A DNA stretch of 64,000 bases from Roseobacter sinensis (GCF_025755255.1 NZ_JALIEB010000014.1:44225-108224), one strand, 5' to 3'. Positions 1-9,294 are shown, counted from the first letter of the stretch. The notes: generated by a model from the sequence alone, not told the origin. Made by a program: numbers and translations.

Positions 1-554
1 GTCGGTTCGTCCGCGATCAGGAGCGAAGGATCATTGGCCAGCGCCATCGCGATCATCGCGCGCTGCCGCATGCCACCCGACAGCTGATGTGGATATTCGT
101 TCAAGCGCTTTTCAGCCGCGGGAATGCGCACCCGCTCCAGCATCTCAAGTGCCCGCAGACGCGCCGCCTCGAAGCCGAGGCCCTGATGCTCCCGCACGGA
201 CTCGGCGATCTGCTCTCCAATCTTCAACGCCGGGTTCAGCGACGACATCGGTTCCTGAAAGATCATCGCCATGCGCCCGCCGCGCACCCGGCGCAGGGTC
301 TCTCGCGGCATCTTGAACAGGTCCTCCCCCTGGAATTCGGCACGCCCGCCGGACTGTTGCAGCGGCGGGCTCGCCAGAAGTCCCATCAAAGCAAGTGCCG
401 TCAAGCTCTTGCCGCAACCGGACTCCCCTACAATGCACAGCGTTTCCCCGGCATTGAGCGTGAACGAGACGCCGTCGACAATCGGCTCCGGCGCGTTTCC
501 TATTCGGAGTTCGAGATCCTCGACCACAAGAACAGGAGGCGCCGGCGTGTTCAT
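1..554 (-). CDS. Peptide/nickel-type ABC transporter ATP-binding protein (3' end cut by window)
   Basis: The first 184 residues of an ATPase of the DppD/OppD type, which powers uptake of peptides or similar solutes at the inner membrane. The reading frame shows Walker A (GESGCGKS), the Q-loop in IFQEPMSSLNP, the signature LSGGMRQR and Walker B with IADEPT just before the window edge. MSSLNP after the Q-loop is typical of the Opp/Dpp family. The ATG overlaps the TGA of the upstream GntR gene by four bases (ATGA), so the two are probably co-transcribed and translationally coupled. The substrate cannot be told because the binding protein and permeases lie outside the window. Gene identity is firm; substrate is unknown. 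Confidence 0.93.
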   Translation of the reverse strand, partial: MNTPAPPVLVVEDLELRIGNAPEPIVDGVSFTLNAGETLCIVGESGCGKSLTALALMGLLASPPLQQSGGRAEFQGEDLFKMPRETLRRVRGGRMAMIFQEPMSSLNPALKIGEQIAESVREHQGLGFEAARLRALEMLERVRIPAAEKRLNEYPHQLSGGMRQRAMIAMALANDPSLLIADEP

Positions 555-1255
555 TCTGTTGAACTTTCCATGGAGGTCTTGAGGTTCTCCGAGAGCGCCT
601 CGAGATGGGCGCGCATCGCCGTGGAAGCGGCCTGCCCGTCCCGACGCTCGATGGCATCGATGATGTCGCGGTGTTGACGGTCATAGAGCGTCATGGTCTC
701 CGGTGAGCGCGCGCGGTGCCGCTTCTCCTGCCAGTCCGAGCCCATTCTGACTTCGTCAAGCAGCGCGAAGGCCGTCAGCATGACCCGGTTTGCGGCGATC
801 CGTGCAATCGCCCGGTGAAGCGCCCCGTCCCAAAGCTCTGCCGTGTCGGCATCGAGAGGCTGGGAGGCCCGGTGCGCCAGCTTTCGAAGCTTCTCGACAT
901 CCTCGCCGGTCGCACGTTTGGCGCAAAGATCCGCGAGCGCCGGCTCGATGCAGAGGCGGGCTTCCATCACCACAAGGGGGTCGGCATCCGGCGCAATCTC
1001 CGCCGCCAAAGCACCGGTCGGGTCAGGCGGCTGCCCGGCGAATGTACCGCTTCCCTGCTTGCGCCAAATCAGCCCTTCGGTCTCCAGCGCGTCGAGCGCG
1101 CGCCGCACGATGCGCCTGCCGCAGCCGAGTTCTGCCGCCAAGTCCCGTTCAGTTGGAAGGCGGCCGTTCGCAGGCAGTTTTCCCGTCTCGATCATCTGTC
1201 GGATCGCAGCGAGCGCCGCGGCAGCGTTGTCGGTCGAGTTCAGCGCGTAGTTCAA
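551..1255 (-). CDS. GntR family regulator, FadR subfamily (FCD domain)
   Basis: A 234-residue DNA-binding regulator. Residues about 10-75 form the GntR winged helix (LPTERDLAAELGCGRRIVRR, then ALDALETEGLIWRKQGSGTF). Residues about 90-220 are all-helical and match an FCD ligand-binding domain, with the family's acidic and histidine positions spread through it. FadR-type regulators usually bind small organic acids or sugars, often through a metal. Its stop overlaps the start of the ABC ATPase gene, so it probably controls that transporter. A TGGT/ACCA inverted repeat lies about 35 bases upstream of the start and is a candidate autoregulatory site. The effector is not predictable. Confidence 0.9.
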   Translation of the reverse strand: MNYALNSTDNAAAALAAIRQMIETGKLPANGRLPTERDLAAELGCGRRIVRRALDALETEGLIWRKQGSGTFAGQPPDPTGALAAEIAPDADPLVVMEARLCIEPALADLCAKRATGEDVEKLRKLAHRASQPLDADTAELWDGALHRAIARIAANRVMLTAFALLDEVRMGSDWQEKRHRARSPETMTLYDRQHRDIIDAIERRDGQAASTAMRAHLEALSENLKTSMESSTE

Positions 1256-1616
1256 GTGCCCCCACCTTGCGGTCGTATCATTCCGTCATTGGTGCCGAAC
1301 CATTAAGCTATTGGTCCATGCACGCAAGTCAAGCGCAGATCGCGATCTGGCACGGTGAGAACATCGCGAAGTCGTTCTTTTGACCCAGGAGAAGCGGCCC
1401 CACAGCGTCTGAAACACCTTTCGCTTCGACGCGCCCGCGTCCGGACAAGTCAGTTTCGACCCCTGTCGGCTCCGCAAGTCGGGAAATGATCGCCAATTTG
1501 GTGCGGCGGAGGCTGGTCTGCCTGAACAGGCTGAGGCAATTGCAGAAGATGCACCGTTTGGAGCCGTTGCTGAGCGCAAGTGAGACGCCGTTGAGCCACG
1601 GCGAGAGCTTCGCCGA
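1256..1616. other. Intergenic region upstream of the GntR gene
   Basis: This 361-base stretch separates the GntR gene from the end of the glycosyltransferase operon. Apart from the TGGT/ACCA repeat near 1290 I see nothing convincing: the short open frames on both strands resemble no family and lack a good ribosome binding site. Confidence 0.5.
1290..1302. promoter_or_regulatory. Candidate operator for the GntR regulator
   Basis: TGGT and ACCA separated by five bases form an inverted repeat upstream of the GntR start. E. coli FadR sites have the same arms with a three-base spacer, so the match is suggestive only. Confidence 0.4.
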
Positions 1617-3806
1617 TCAAATGGCGCGCGCATCCAGCCAAGGTAAGTTGAGCAGGATCGACGTCGTGTGGTGCCGGTCCTCGAAGCGCCGGGAGATATA
1701 GATGTGGCGCATCAGTGAGATGGCGCTCATCGTCTCGACGCTTCGACGCGGCAGGTCAAAGCCGGTGCTCTGGTATCCGCTCAGAAAGGCCGCTTGCAGC
1801 GGCTCGGCGGCATCGGCTGTGCCTGTCTTGCGAATGGCGTATTCAGCCAGATGAGCCAAGAAATTCCCCACGTCGATGGCCGGATCACCCAGGGCAACCA
1901 GATCCAGATCGATCAGCCAGACCAGCCCTTCATCGATGATCACCTGATCGGGATAGAAGTCCCTGTGGATGGGTGCTGGCGGCTGAGCCGGAAGGTCGCC
2001 CAGCGCATCTTCGGCCTGTGACAGCAGCTCCTTCAGTCGCGACGCTTCGCTCGGCAACATCCGTTCCGCCTTGCCAAGCGCGTGAGCCAGAACAGCCAAC
2101 TCCTGAGCGCGCGACCACGATCTGCCTGGCACCACAGCGCTCTTGTGGAAATGGCCCAGCGCGGCGCCGGTGCGAAAGAACGGCTGGGTCTGGCCATCGT
2201 CCTGCAGATCCCGCAGGCAAGTACCCGGCACCTCTTCCATGAACCAAAGGGCCAGCGCATTCTCGATATCGATCACACGTGGTACGCCGGTCTTGTTGGG
2301 GCCTTCGCCGTCTAGTCCAGCCGCGCGCAGGGCGGACTGCATCGCGGGCGTGCGCCGGTCCGGCCCCTTGCTGCGCATCTTGCCCAAAAGAGTGCAGGCG
2401 TCACCGGCTGGCGTCTGGCACTCGTACCGGACAAGCGCGCGCTGTCCGGGTTTGTGACGGGTGAGCAGGGGCGGCGATGTCAGGGCCAGTCCAGTCTGGT
2501 CCGTGATGAGCGGCCCCATAACCTCGGCAGAGAGGGCCTTGGTCAGATAAGGCAATGCTTCGTCTGTCGGCATGACCGCGCTCGGAGACAGCAACGCCTC
2601 GATGTGCGTCATGAGGGTGACGGTCAGCGCATGCCAATCTACGGCTTGTGTCCGGAACGGTTCGGTCAGCAGCAGTACCAGATGACAGATATGCTGGGCC
2701 TTGTGGCTGCCCGGCAAAACCCGGCAGCTCCGATACCCCTCCAGAAACGCGACCCGCAGTTCGTCGGCCTGCGGCGCGGAAATCAGCCCGCCCAGCCGCT
2801 GCATATCCAGCCGCGCCAGGAAGCAGCCAAGGTCACGGCCCTGATCGCCCGTCGCGGTGCGGTCCCAGTCGATAATGGAGAGCTCGCCGTTCTCAGCGAT
2901 CACCTGATCGGCGCTGAGATCCCCGTGGATCAGCCCCGTCTGAGCGCCCTGCCGGAGAAGCACCGCCTTTGCCCGGGCTCCGATCTCCGCCAACCGGTCG
3001 GCGTGATCTGGCAGGAGCGTGGATACGTCCGACACCACCCGCCGCAGCGCCTCGACCTCCGAGGCGCGTGACAGGATCGGCGGGTCGCAGGGCGACCGGT
3101 GGTGCTGCGCAATGCGGGCGCCGGCCAGCCGGAACAGCGCATGGTCCGCCTCACCGTTGACAGGGCAAAGCGATACGCCGGGCAACCACTCGGTCGTGAT
3201 TGCGCCACGCCTTGGCTCAACCGCCAGCACCTCTGGTCCGCCGAACTGACGGGCGATCTCGGCGCCGCGCTTTGCGGCGTCGAATGCGCCGGGCCGCTGT
3301 ATTTTCAGGAGCGCCTTGGGTCCGCTGACCCCGTCGGTGACCTGCGCAACAAGGCGCCGGTTCGGTTTGTAGCGCATGATGTGCAGGTCCGGTGCCGAGA
3401 AGACGCGGCCGGTGATCTTCGCCAGCCTGTCAGATCTGTGGTCCGGATCCAGCAGCCTGTAGAGCCCCTTCAGCGTCCGGTCGAGCTGGGGCGGGATCAG
3501 GGCGACGCGCTGGTCCTCGATCATGCGCACGCGCCAGGGCCCGGTATGCCAATGGGTCCGCTGCTTGATCTGCTCGAAGCGCTCGGCCGTGAAGGCCTTG
3601 GCACAAAACCACTGCTCGCCCCAGTCCGTCGCAACCACACGCAGCCCGACAACGCAGCTGACCCCGGGCTTGTAGCGCAGATCGACGCGGGTGACCGTTC
3701 TCGCGCCCAGCTGGCGCGCAAGCGCCGCCTCGTCCAGCAGGAGCTTCAGCCCGGGCAGTGCCGGGTCACGCTCTGCAACGGCACGGCTACTCGGCTGCAA
3801 GGACAT
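1617..3806 (-). CDS. Double aminoglycoside-phosphotransferase-fold protein (tandem APH/choline-kinase-like)
   Basis: A 729-residue protein with two complete small-molecule-kinase catalytic lobes. The first carries HGDLSADQ near residue 294 and IIDWD near 311; the second carries HRDFYPDQ near 614 and LIDLD near 631. These are the catalytic Asp loop and the metal-binding Asp of the APH/choline kinase fold. A strand motif resembling the N-lobe (YKP or HKP followed by a beta strand) occurs three times, near residues 45, 146 and 451, so there may be an extra N-lobe at the front. The ATG at 3806 follows GGAAG and overlaps the exporter gene by 20 bases; an upstream in-frame start would lengthen the overlap. 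It is the last gene of the glycosyltransferase operon, so phosphorylation of a sugar, lipid-linked or amino-alcohol intermediate is a plausible but unproven role. It is unlikely to be a resistance enzyme. Confidence 0.85.
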   Translation of the reverse strand: MSLQPSSRAVAERDPALPGLKLLLDEAALARQLGARTVTRVDLRYKPGVSCVVGLRVVATDWGEQWFCAKAFTAERFEQIKQRTHWHTGPWRVRMIEDQRVALIPPQLDRTLKGLYRLLDPDHRSDRLAKITGRVFSAPDLHIMRYKPNRRLVAQVTDGVSGPKALLKIQRPGAFDAAKRGAEIARQFGGPEVLAVEPRRGAITTEWLPGVSLCPVNGEADHALFRLAGARIAQHHRSPCDPPILSRASEVEALRRVVSDVSTLLPDHADRLAEIGARAKAVLLRQGAQTGLIHGDLSADQVIAENGELSIIDWDRTATGDQGRDLGCFLARLDMQRLGGLISAPQADELRVAFLEGYRSCRVLPGSHKAQHICHLVLLLTEPFRTQAVDWHALTVTLMTHIEALLSPSAVMPTDEALPYLTKALSAEVMGPLITDQTGLALTSPPLLTRHKPGQRALVRYECQTPAGDACTLLGKMRSKGPDRRTPAMQSALRAAGLDGEGPNKTGVPRVIDIENALALWFMEEVPGTCLRDLQDDGQTQPFFRTGAALGHFHKSAVVPGRSWSRAQELAVLAHALGKAERMLPSEASRLKELLSQAEDALGDLPAQPPAPIHRDFYPDQVIIDEGLVWLIDLDLVALGDPAIDVGNFLAHLAEYAIRKTGTADAAEPLQAAFLSGYQSTGFDLPRRSVETMSAISLMRHIYISRRFEDRHHTTSILLNLPWLDARAI

Positions 3807-5637
3807 CGCCGGGCTTCCGCTGCTGCGCCCAAAGACGTGCATAGGGGCCACCTCGTTTCACAAGATCGGTATGTTTGCCATCATCGGCGATCTTGCCGCC
3901 CTGCAGGCACAGCACCCGATCCGCCTTGGTGGCCAGGCGCAGATCATGCGTGATCAGCAGGGTCGTGCGCCCCTTGGCAAGCCGCCAGATCGCGTCCGAC
4001 ACCGCGGCTTCATTGGCGCTGTCCAGCCCGACGGTCGGTTCATCCAGGATCAGGATCGGACTGATCCGCAGATAGGCGCGCACCAGCGCGATGCGTTGCC
4101 GCTGCCCGGCAGAGAGCGTGCCACCCCGTTCCGTCAGCTCGGTCTCGTATCCGTCGGGGAGCGCCATGATGAACTCATGCGCATTGGCGATCCGTGCCGC
4201 AGCCTCGATCGTGGCATCCGCCAGCGGCCGCCCTGCCCCAAGGGCTAGGTTCTCGCGCACGCTGGCCCGGAACAGCAGCGTCTCCTGAGGCACGAAGCTG
4301 ATCTGGCGGCGCAGGCTGGCAAGCTCGACCGCCCGCAGATCGGTCCCGTCAATCGTGATGCACCCCTTGTCGGGATCGTAGAGGCGCATCAGCAGGCTGA
4401 CGAAGGTGGACTTGCCCGTCCCCGATGACCCCGTGATCACGACGCTTTGCCCCGGTTCGATGACGGTGGAGACAGCATCGAGAACGGCGGCTGACTTGGG
4501 CTCGTAGCCGAACGTCACATCCTTCAGCTCGATCCGTCCCTTGGTGATCACGGCCGGTTTGGCGTCAGGCGTGCTGGCAATCGTGACGGAGGTATCAAGC
4601 AGCTCGATCACCCGCTCGCCCCCTGCCGTCGCCTTGGACAGGCGCGCGACGTATTTGGCGTAGTTCCGGACGGGTCTGAACATGTTCTTGAGGTAGGTGA
4701 TGAACACCAGCAGATCGCCGGGGGTCATCCGCGCATCGAGCACGAAGAGCGTGCCGAAATAGAGGATCAGCGCGATGGACAGTGCAGTCAGAACATCGAC
4801 GAACCGCTCCAGCCCGGCGGACAGGCGCTTGACCTTGACGCCGGCCTTCATGCTCTTGGCATTGTCGCCTTCGAAGGTCGCTGCGATCTCTTTTTCCACA
4901 CCCAGCGCCTGCACCGTGCGCATCGCTGTCATGATCTCGGCAGCGGTTGCGGCCATATCGCCTTCGTTGCGGCGCTGCTTGCGACTGACGGTCTGGATCT
5001 TCCTGCCGGTACGACGTGAGCTGAACCACAAGAGCGGCAGTGGCATCAGTGCGATCAGGGTGAGCTGCCAATTGATCACCAGCATGACGGTCACCATGCC
5101 GAACAGGATCAGAGTGTTGACCGCAAGCGGCAGCGCCGCGGTGACGGCGGTTTCTTTCAGGATGCCGACATCGCTGATCAGACGCATGGTCAGATCGCCG
5201 GTCTTGCTGCGTGAATGAAAGGCCATGGGCAAGGCAAGCAAGTGGCGGAACAGATCCGCGCGCACACGGGTCAGCACCCGGTTTCCGGCGAGCGCAAAGG
5301 CGATGGCGGCGCCGTATTCGCAAAGCGCCCGAACCGCGATGACCGCAACGAGGCCGACCGCGCAGACCAGCAGCAAGGTCTGAAGCGACAGGCCGTCCAG
5401 AAACGGGCTACCAGTGCCGGCAACTCCGTCGCCGACCTGAACCACGTGATCGATAACGAATTTGAGGGGCCAAGGCTCCAGCAACTTCGCGAGAACTGAG
5501 GCCACCAGGGCGGTGCTTCCGCCCGCCACGAGCATCCGATGCTGCCGCAGATAGGGCAGCATGCGCATCACCACGCGGCGCAAGCCGGGCAACGTCTCCC
5601 GCAGGGTCGTCTGGCGATGGCCGCGTTTCGCCATCAC
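3787..5637 (-). CDS. ABC exporter, fused permease and ATPase (MsbA-like)
   Basis: A 616-residue half-transporter expected to work as a homodimer in the inner membrane. Residues about 25-335 hold six predicted membrane helices of the type I exporter fold. The nucleotide-binding domain follows: Walker A GSSGTGKST (403-411), Q-loop FVPQETLLF, signature LSAGQRQR (508-515), Walker B ILILDEPT (528-535) and the switch His in ITHDL. There is no N-terminal C39 peptidase domain, so a peptide cargo is less likely. It overlaps the upstream glycosyltransferase by ATGA and the downstream kinase-fold gene by 20 bases. Position among three glycosyltransferases suggests export or flipping of a glycan or glycolipid; that is inference. 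Confidence 0.93.
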   Translation of the reverse strand: MMAKRGHRQTTLRETLPGLRRVVMRMLPYLRQHRMLVAGGSTALVASVLAKLLEPWPLKFVIDHVVQVGDGVAGTGSPFLDGLSLQTLLLVCAVGLVAVIAVRALCEYGAAIAFALAGNRVLTRVRADLFRHLLALPMAFHSRSKTGDLTMRLISDVGILKETAVTAALPLAVNTLILFGMVTVMLVINWQLTLIALMPLPLLWFSSRRTGRKIQTVSRKQRRNEGDMAATAAEIMTAMRTVQALGVEKEIAATFEGDNAKSMKAGVKVKRLSAGLERFVDVLTALSIALILYFGTLFVLDARMTPGDLLVFITYLKNMFRPVRNYAKYVARLSKATAGGERVIELLDTSVTIASTPDAKPAVITKGRIELKDVTFGYEPKSAAVLDAVSTVIEPGQSVVITGSSGTGKSTFVSLLMRLYDPDKGCITIDGTDLRAVELASLRRQISFVPQETLLFRASVRENLALGAGRPLADATIEAAARIANAHEFIMALPDGYETELTERGGTLSAGQRQRIALVRAYLRISPILILDEPTVGLDSANEAAVSDAIWRLAKGRTTLLITHDLRLATKADRVLCLQGGKIADDGKHTDLVKRGGPYARLWAQQRKPGDVLAAE

Positions 5638-6797
5638 GCAGCCCCTTTGGCCGGCTTGAGGTCAAGGCCCGTGCGCAACAGCACCCGCTCGGCCACGTGA
5701 TCCCAGGTCTGAGTGGTGAGGACGCGGTGGCGCGCCTCATGGCCCATCCTCCGGACCAGATCGGGATTGCGGGCCAGTTGGCCCAGGGCCTCGGCAAGCG
5801 CCTCGGCACAATCCGGCGGGACGCTGACGCCGGTTTGTCCTTCGTTAATTGCCTCCACCAGATTGCCGACCTGACTCACCACCGAGGGGATGCCTGCAGC
5901 CATGTACTCGTACAGCTTCAGTGGGGAGAAGTAGAAGGGGTCATCGCCACGGTAGGTGGCCAGGCCGACATGCATGCGAGCAAGCCAATCGGGCACCTCT
6001 TCTGGAGGCACCGCGCCGGTAAAGCGCACCGCCGCGCTGACGCCAGTAGCCTCAGCTTGCCGCATAAGATTGGATCGTTCGGGGCCATCGCCAACGATCA
6101 GCAGTTCCGCGTCGGAGACGCCCTGCCGAAGCAGAGCGAAGGCTTCGAGGATCAGGGCGACATCATGCCAGGGCTTCAGTGTCCCCAGAAAGCCGACACG
6201 GAAGGGGCCCTCGAAGCGGGCCGCTTCAGGAAAGCGCGCGGGGTTCACCGCATTCGGTTCGACCTGAATGCGCGCCACGTCGGCGCCCAGACCTTCCGCA
6301 TAGGCGGCAACCTCGGGGCTGACCGCCACGATGTGACTTGCCGAGACAAAGGACCGACAGGCCAGAAGGATCGCATCATCGAGCCGTGCAAGCGATCGAT
6401 GCCGGGTTTGCTCGTCGATCAGCGGCGCATTGACCTCGAGGACAGACGGGATCTGCCGGGTCCGGGCATAGTCCATCGCCGCGCAGGCAAAAAGCGCATG
6501 ACGCTCGTAAATCAGATCAAAGGGGCCGAGCGCCTCCAGCGCCTGTGTCACCTGTCTGTTCAGCGAGATCTGCTGGGTCGCGCGCGCATCCGGTGCACCT
6601 TCGGGACGCGGCAGCGGCTGCCGGATGACGTTCTGCAAGTCCTCCGGCGGGGCTTCGTCCATACGCGGAGATATCAGCGTGACCTCCGCCCCTCTGGCCA
6701 AGAAGGCACGCAGCATCTCCTGAACATGAATGGACGCCCCCTTGCACCCGAATACAGGGATACCCGGGTCCGTCGATACATAGGCAATCCGCATCAA
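5634..6797 (-). CDS. Glycosyltransferase family 4
   Basis: A 387-residue GT-B glycosyltransferase. The N-terminal Rossmann lobe starts with IAYVSTDPGIPVFGCKGAS, where the glycine-rich loop contacts the acceptor. The C-terminal lobe begins near residue 195 with VGFLGTLKPWHDV and holds the nucleotide-sugar site, including the E-x7-E-like segment around LKLYEYMAAGIPSVVS. This architecture is the retaining GT4 family, which builds exopolysaccharides, lipopolysaccharide cores and glycolipids from NDP-sugars. It overlaps both neighbours by ATGA, so it is translationally coupled to the preceding glycosyltransferase and to the exporter gene. Donor and acceptor are unknown. Confidence 0.92.
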   Translation of the reverse strand: MMRIAYVSTDPGIPVFGCKGASIHVQEMLRAFLARGAEVTLISPRMDEAPPEDLQNVIRQPLPRPEGAPDARATQQISLNRQVTQALEALGPFDLIYERHALFACAAMDYARTRQIPSVLEVNAPLIDEQTRHRSLARLDDAILLACRSFVSASHIVAVSPEVAAYAEGLGADVARIQVEPNAVNPARFPEAARFEGPFRVGFLGTLKPWHDVALILEAFALLRQGVSDAELLIVGDGPERSNLMRQAEATGVSAAVRFTGAVPPEEVPDWLARMHVGLATYRGDDPFYFSPLKLYEYMAAGIPSVVSQVGNLVEAINEGQTGVSVPPDCAEALAEALGQLARNPDLVRRMGHEARHRVLTTQTWDHVAERVLLRTGLDLKPAKGAA

Positions 6798-8029
6798 ACC
6801 ACCCCCTTGATGGGTTCCTGCGCGACGGCTGCCTCGTCAAAGACCTGCCGCAGCGCCGCTGCACTCCGCAGGATATCGAACTCCTTTTCGATCAGCGCCC
6901 GCGCTTTCCTGGACACCCGTGTCCGCAGCATATGATCGTTGATCATGCGGGAGAGGGCCGCGGCCAACGCCGTCGGGTCTCCCTCGGCCACGCAAAGGCC
7001 AGTATCGCCATCGCGGACCAGCTCCGGAATGCCGGTGACCGCGGTTGCAACACAAGGTGTGCCAAGCGCCATGGCCTCCAGCAGAACGGTGGGCAGGCCG
7101 TCCCGATTGCCGTCGCGCCCCACGATACAGGGACAGGCGATCACGGCAGCTTTCTGCATCGCGATGATCACGTCGCGCTGGGGCATCGGGCCGCTCAGCG
7201 TGACCGCATCGGAGAGGTGGCTTGCCGCGATCTGCGCCCGCAGGTTCTCTTCTTCTTCGCCTGCGCCGATGATCGTGCAATGCGGCGTCTCGCCTTGCTG
7301 GCGCATCAGGGAAATCGCCTCGAGCAGAATGTGAAACCCCTTCTTTTCTACGAGGCGTCCAACGGCCAGGAGCTCGGTCGCGCCGGGTTTGGGCGGGGCA
7401 TAGGCAAAGCGCCCCAGATCGATACCGTTGTAGATGCGCCGCACATTCGTCGCGCCATAGGCCGCGCGCAGATGACCGAGATTGTAGTCCGACACCGTCA
7501 CCACGGCAGCAGCATCGCGCAGCTTCAGATCCATCCGGGTGGGCGAGGCATAATCGTGATAGATATCCTTGGCGTGCGCGGTAAAGCTGTAGGGAATGCC
7601 GGCGATTGCGCCTGCAATCCGAGCAACGGTCGTCGCACATGTGCCGAAGTGTGCATGCAGATGCGTGATCCCGCGCTCCCCGCAGGCCAAAGCGAGGACG
7701 ATCGCCTGCGCCACGTCATGCGCATCTGCGTGCTCCATCGCGAGAAGCATCGGAGTGCTGTCTGGGAACTGCACTTCCGCCTGCCGGATCAGCTTCCATA
7801 GGTCCTGCGGCTGCTTGAGCTTTGTCGGTATATGGGTGACGGGCGAACGAACCTTAGAAATCTGGTCCTGAAAGTGGGTCTCCTCGACAGTGCGCAGCGC
7901 GAAGATCTCGAGCGCGAGGCCCGCGGCCTCATGCGCAAGGATCTCGTTGACGATGAAAGTTTCGGAGAACCGCGGGTATCTTTTGCAGACGTAGGCGACC
8001 TTGCTCTGAAATCTGTGGTGGTGTGTCAT
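6794..8029 (-). CDS. Glycosyltransferase family 4 (WcaL/exopolysaccharide type)
   Basis: A 411-residue GT-B enzyme. The start at 8029 follows a purine-rich AAGAAGAAG; the open frame extends upstream but that extension is basic and unlike any family. The N-terminal lobe opens with VAYVCKRYPRFSETFIVNEI, characteristic of colanic-acid-type transferases of the WcaL group. The donor lobe includes AVGRLVEKKGFHILLEAI and the E-x7-E segment EAMALGTPCVATAVTGIPE. It probably adds one sugar during assembly of an exported polysaccharide or glycolipid. It starts 20 bases after the upstream gene's stop and overlaps the next by four. The specific sugar is unknown. Confidence 0.92.
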   Translation of the reverse strand: MTHHHRFQSKVAYVCKRYPRFSETFIVNEILAHEAAGLALEIFALRTVEETHFQDQISKVRSPVTHIPTKLKQPQDLWKLIRQAEVQFPDSTPMLLAMEHADAHDVAQAIVLALACGERGITHLHAHFGTCATTVARIAGAIAGIPYSFTAHAKDIYHDYASPTRMDLKLRDAAAVVTVSDYNLGHLRAAYGATNVRRIYNGIDLGRFAYAPPKPGATELLAVGRLVEKKGFHILLEAISLMRQQGETPHCTIIGAGEEEENLRAQIAASHLSDAVTLSGPMPQRDVIIAMQKAAVIACPCIVGRDGNRDGLPTVLLEAMALGTPCVATAVTGIPELVRDGDTGLCVAEGDPTALAAALSRMINDHMLRTRVSRKARALIEKEFDILRSAAALRQVFDEAAVAQEPIKGVV

Positions 8030-8049
8030 ATGCGTTCTTCTTCTTGTTG

Positions 8050-9294
8050 TTAGGCCGCGAGGGAGGCGCCTGGGGTGTGGGCGGGGTCGAGGATCTCGGC
8101 GGCCAGGGTCTTGAAGCGGTCGAGGCCAGCCAGATCGAGCGTCCTCTTCGCCCGCGGTGCAGGCGTGGGTTGCACCATCCAATCGGACAGCGCAGCGGCC
8201 GTCAGCGCATCGGGTGTGATCATGTCGATCAGCCCTGCGGACGCCAAACGCTCGGCTCGGAGGATTTGTTCAAGCCGGGGTGCTACACGCGGCACGATCA
8301 GGGCCGGCCGCCCCAGAGACAACACCTCGCAGACCGAGTTGTAGCCACCCATCGCGACGACGCGCGCGCCGTTTTGCATGAGGCCAACAGGCTCGGGCAG
8401 GAAATCGACGACCGTGAGGTCCGGGTTCCGGCGGGCCAGCCTTGCGACTTCGGCGCGACCCGCGGCGTCCAGCTGTGTGCCGGTGATCAGAATGCCGCGG
8501 TGACCCGGGGGCAATCCGGCCTGCGCGAAGGCGCGGCACACCGGGAGGCCATCACGCCCACCGCCCACCATGCAAAGCACATAGGGCCGCGGATCATTGC
8601 CTATGACACGCTGTTGCGATTTGCGGGCCTGATCGGCCACGTCGGCCACCTCGCGCTTAAGGTATCCGGTAAACCGCGTCTTGGCCCCGACCAGATCGCC
8701 AAGCCCGTATTCGTCAACGAGGTTGTAAAACTGCGGGTCCCCATAGATCCAGATGTCGGAATAAAACGACGAGATCGCCTCGAAGCTGCGGTTCTTGAGC
8801 CATTGGCGCCGCACCTTGTCGCAGGTGTCGATCACGTCGCGCAGCCCGAGGACAACGCGCGCAGTCGTCTTATGGGCCAGCCACGACAGGGTCGGATCAA
8901 GCTCTTCCTGAGCGCCGCGCGGAACGTTGTCGACAATCATCAGATCGGGGCGGAACGCTTTTACGGCGGACCGTATCATCCGCGCGCGCATGGCCGTCAG
9001 CTGCCGCAACCCGATGGACAGGCGCCGCGATTGATAGCTGCCGTCGCTCTGCTTTGCGTAAGCGGGCAGAGTGATCAGGTCGACGCCGTCCGGGATATCA
9101 AATGACCCCGCCTCATGCATGCCGGCAATCAGCAAGACGTCCGGGGCGCATGGCAGTGACCTGAGGGCCCGCGCAAGCAACAGGTTTCGGCGCAGATGAC
9201 CAAAACCGAGCGTGTCGTGCGAGTACAGCACAACCCGGGGAGCATGTTTCTCTAGGTCTTCGTTACAATGGTTTAGGGCGGTGTAGTGCATCAT
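8050..9294 (-). CDS. MurG-like predicted glycosyltransferase (COG4671 type)
   Basis: A 414-residue GT-B protein, first gene of the operon. The N-lobe contains VLYSHDTLGFGHLRRNLLLA, matching predicted transferases related to MurG (GT28) in which a GHxRR segment follows the first strand. The C-lobe contains VAMGGYNSVCEVLSLGRPAL and PRLEQILRAERL, the nucleotide-sugar-binding segment of the MurG clan. Two adjacent ATG codons at 9294 and 9291 are preceded by AAAGAGAAG; an upstream in-frame ATG at 9327 lacks a good ribosome binding site, so I place the start at 9294. Function in glycan assembly is inferred from fold and operon; substrate is unknown. Confidence 0.88.
   Translation of the reverse strand: MMHYTALNHCNEDLEKHAPRVVLYSHDTLGFGHLRRNLLLARALRSLPCAPDVLLIAGMHEAGSFDIPDGVDLITLPAYAKQSDGSYQSRRLSIGLRQLTAMRARMIRSAVKAFRPDLMIVDNVPRGAQEELDPTLSWLAHKTTARVVLGLRDVIDTCDKVRRQWLKNRSFEAISSFYSDIWIYGDPQFYNLVDEYGLGDLVGAKTRFTGYLKREVADVADQARKSQQRVIGNDPRPYVLCMVGGGRDGLPVCRAFAQAGLPPGHRGILITGTQLDAAGRAEVARLARRNPDLTVVDFLPEPVGLMQNGARVVAMGGYNSVCEVLSLGRPALIVPRVAPRLEQILRAERLASAGLIDMITPDALTAAALSDWMVQPTPAPRAKRTLDLAGLDRFKTLAAEILDPAHTPGASLAA

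Noticed and set aside
1617..3806. Annotation as an aminoglycoside resistance enzyme
   Set aside because: The APH fold is shared by many sugar, choline and lipid kinases; the double-domain form inside a glycosyltransferase operon gives no support for antibiotic resistance.
5697..6935. A 412-codon plus-strand open frame across the glycosyltransferase at 5634-6797
   Set aside because: The opposite strand encodes a clear GT4 protein coupled to both neighbours; the plus-strand product has no family features.
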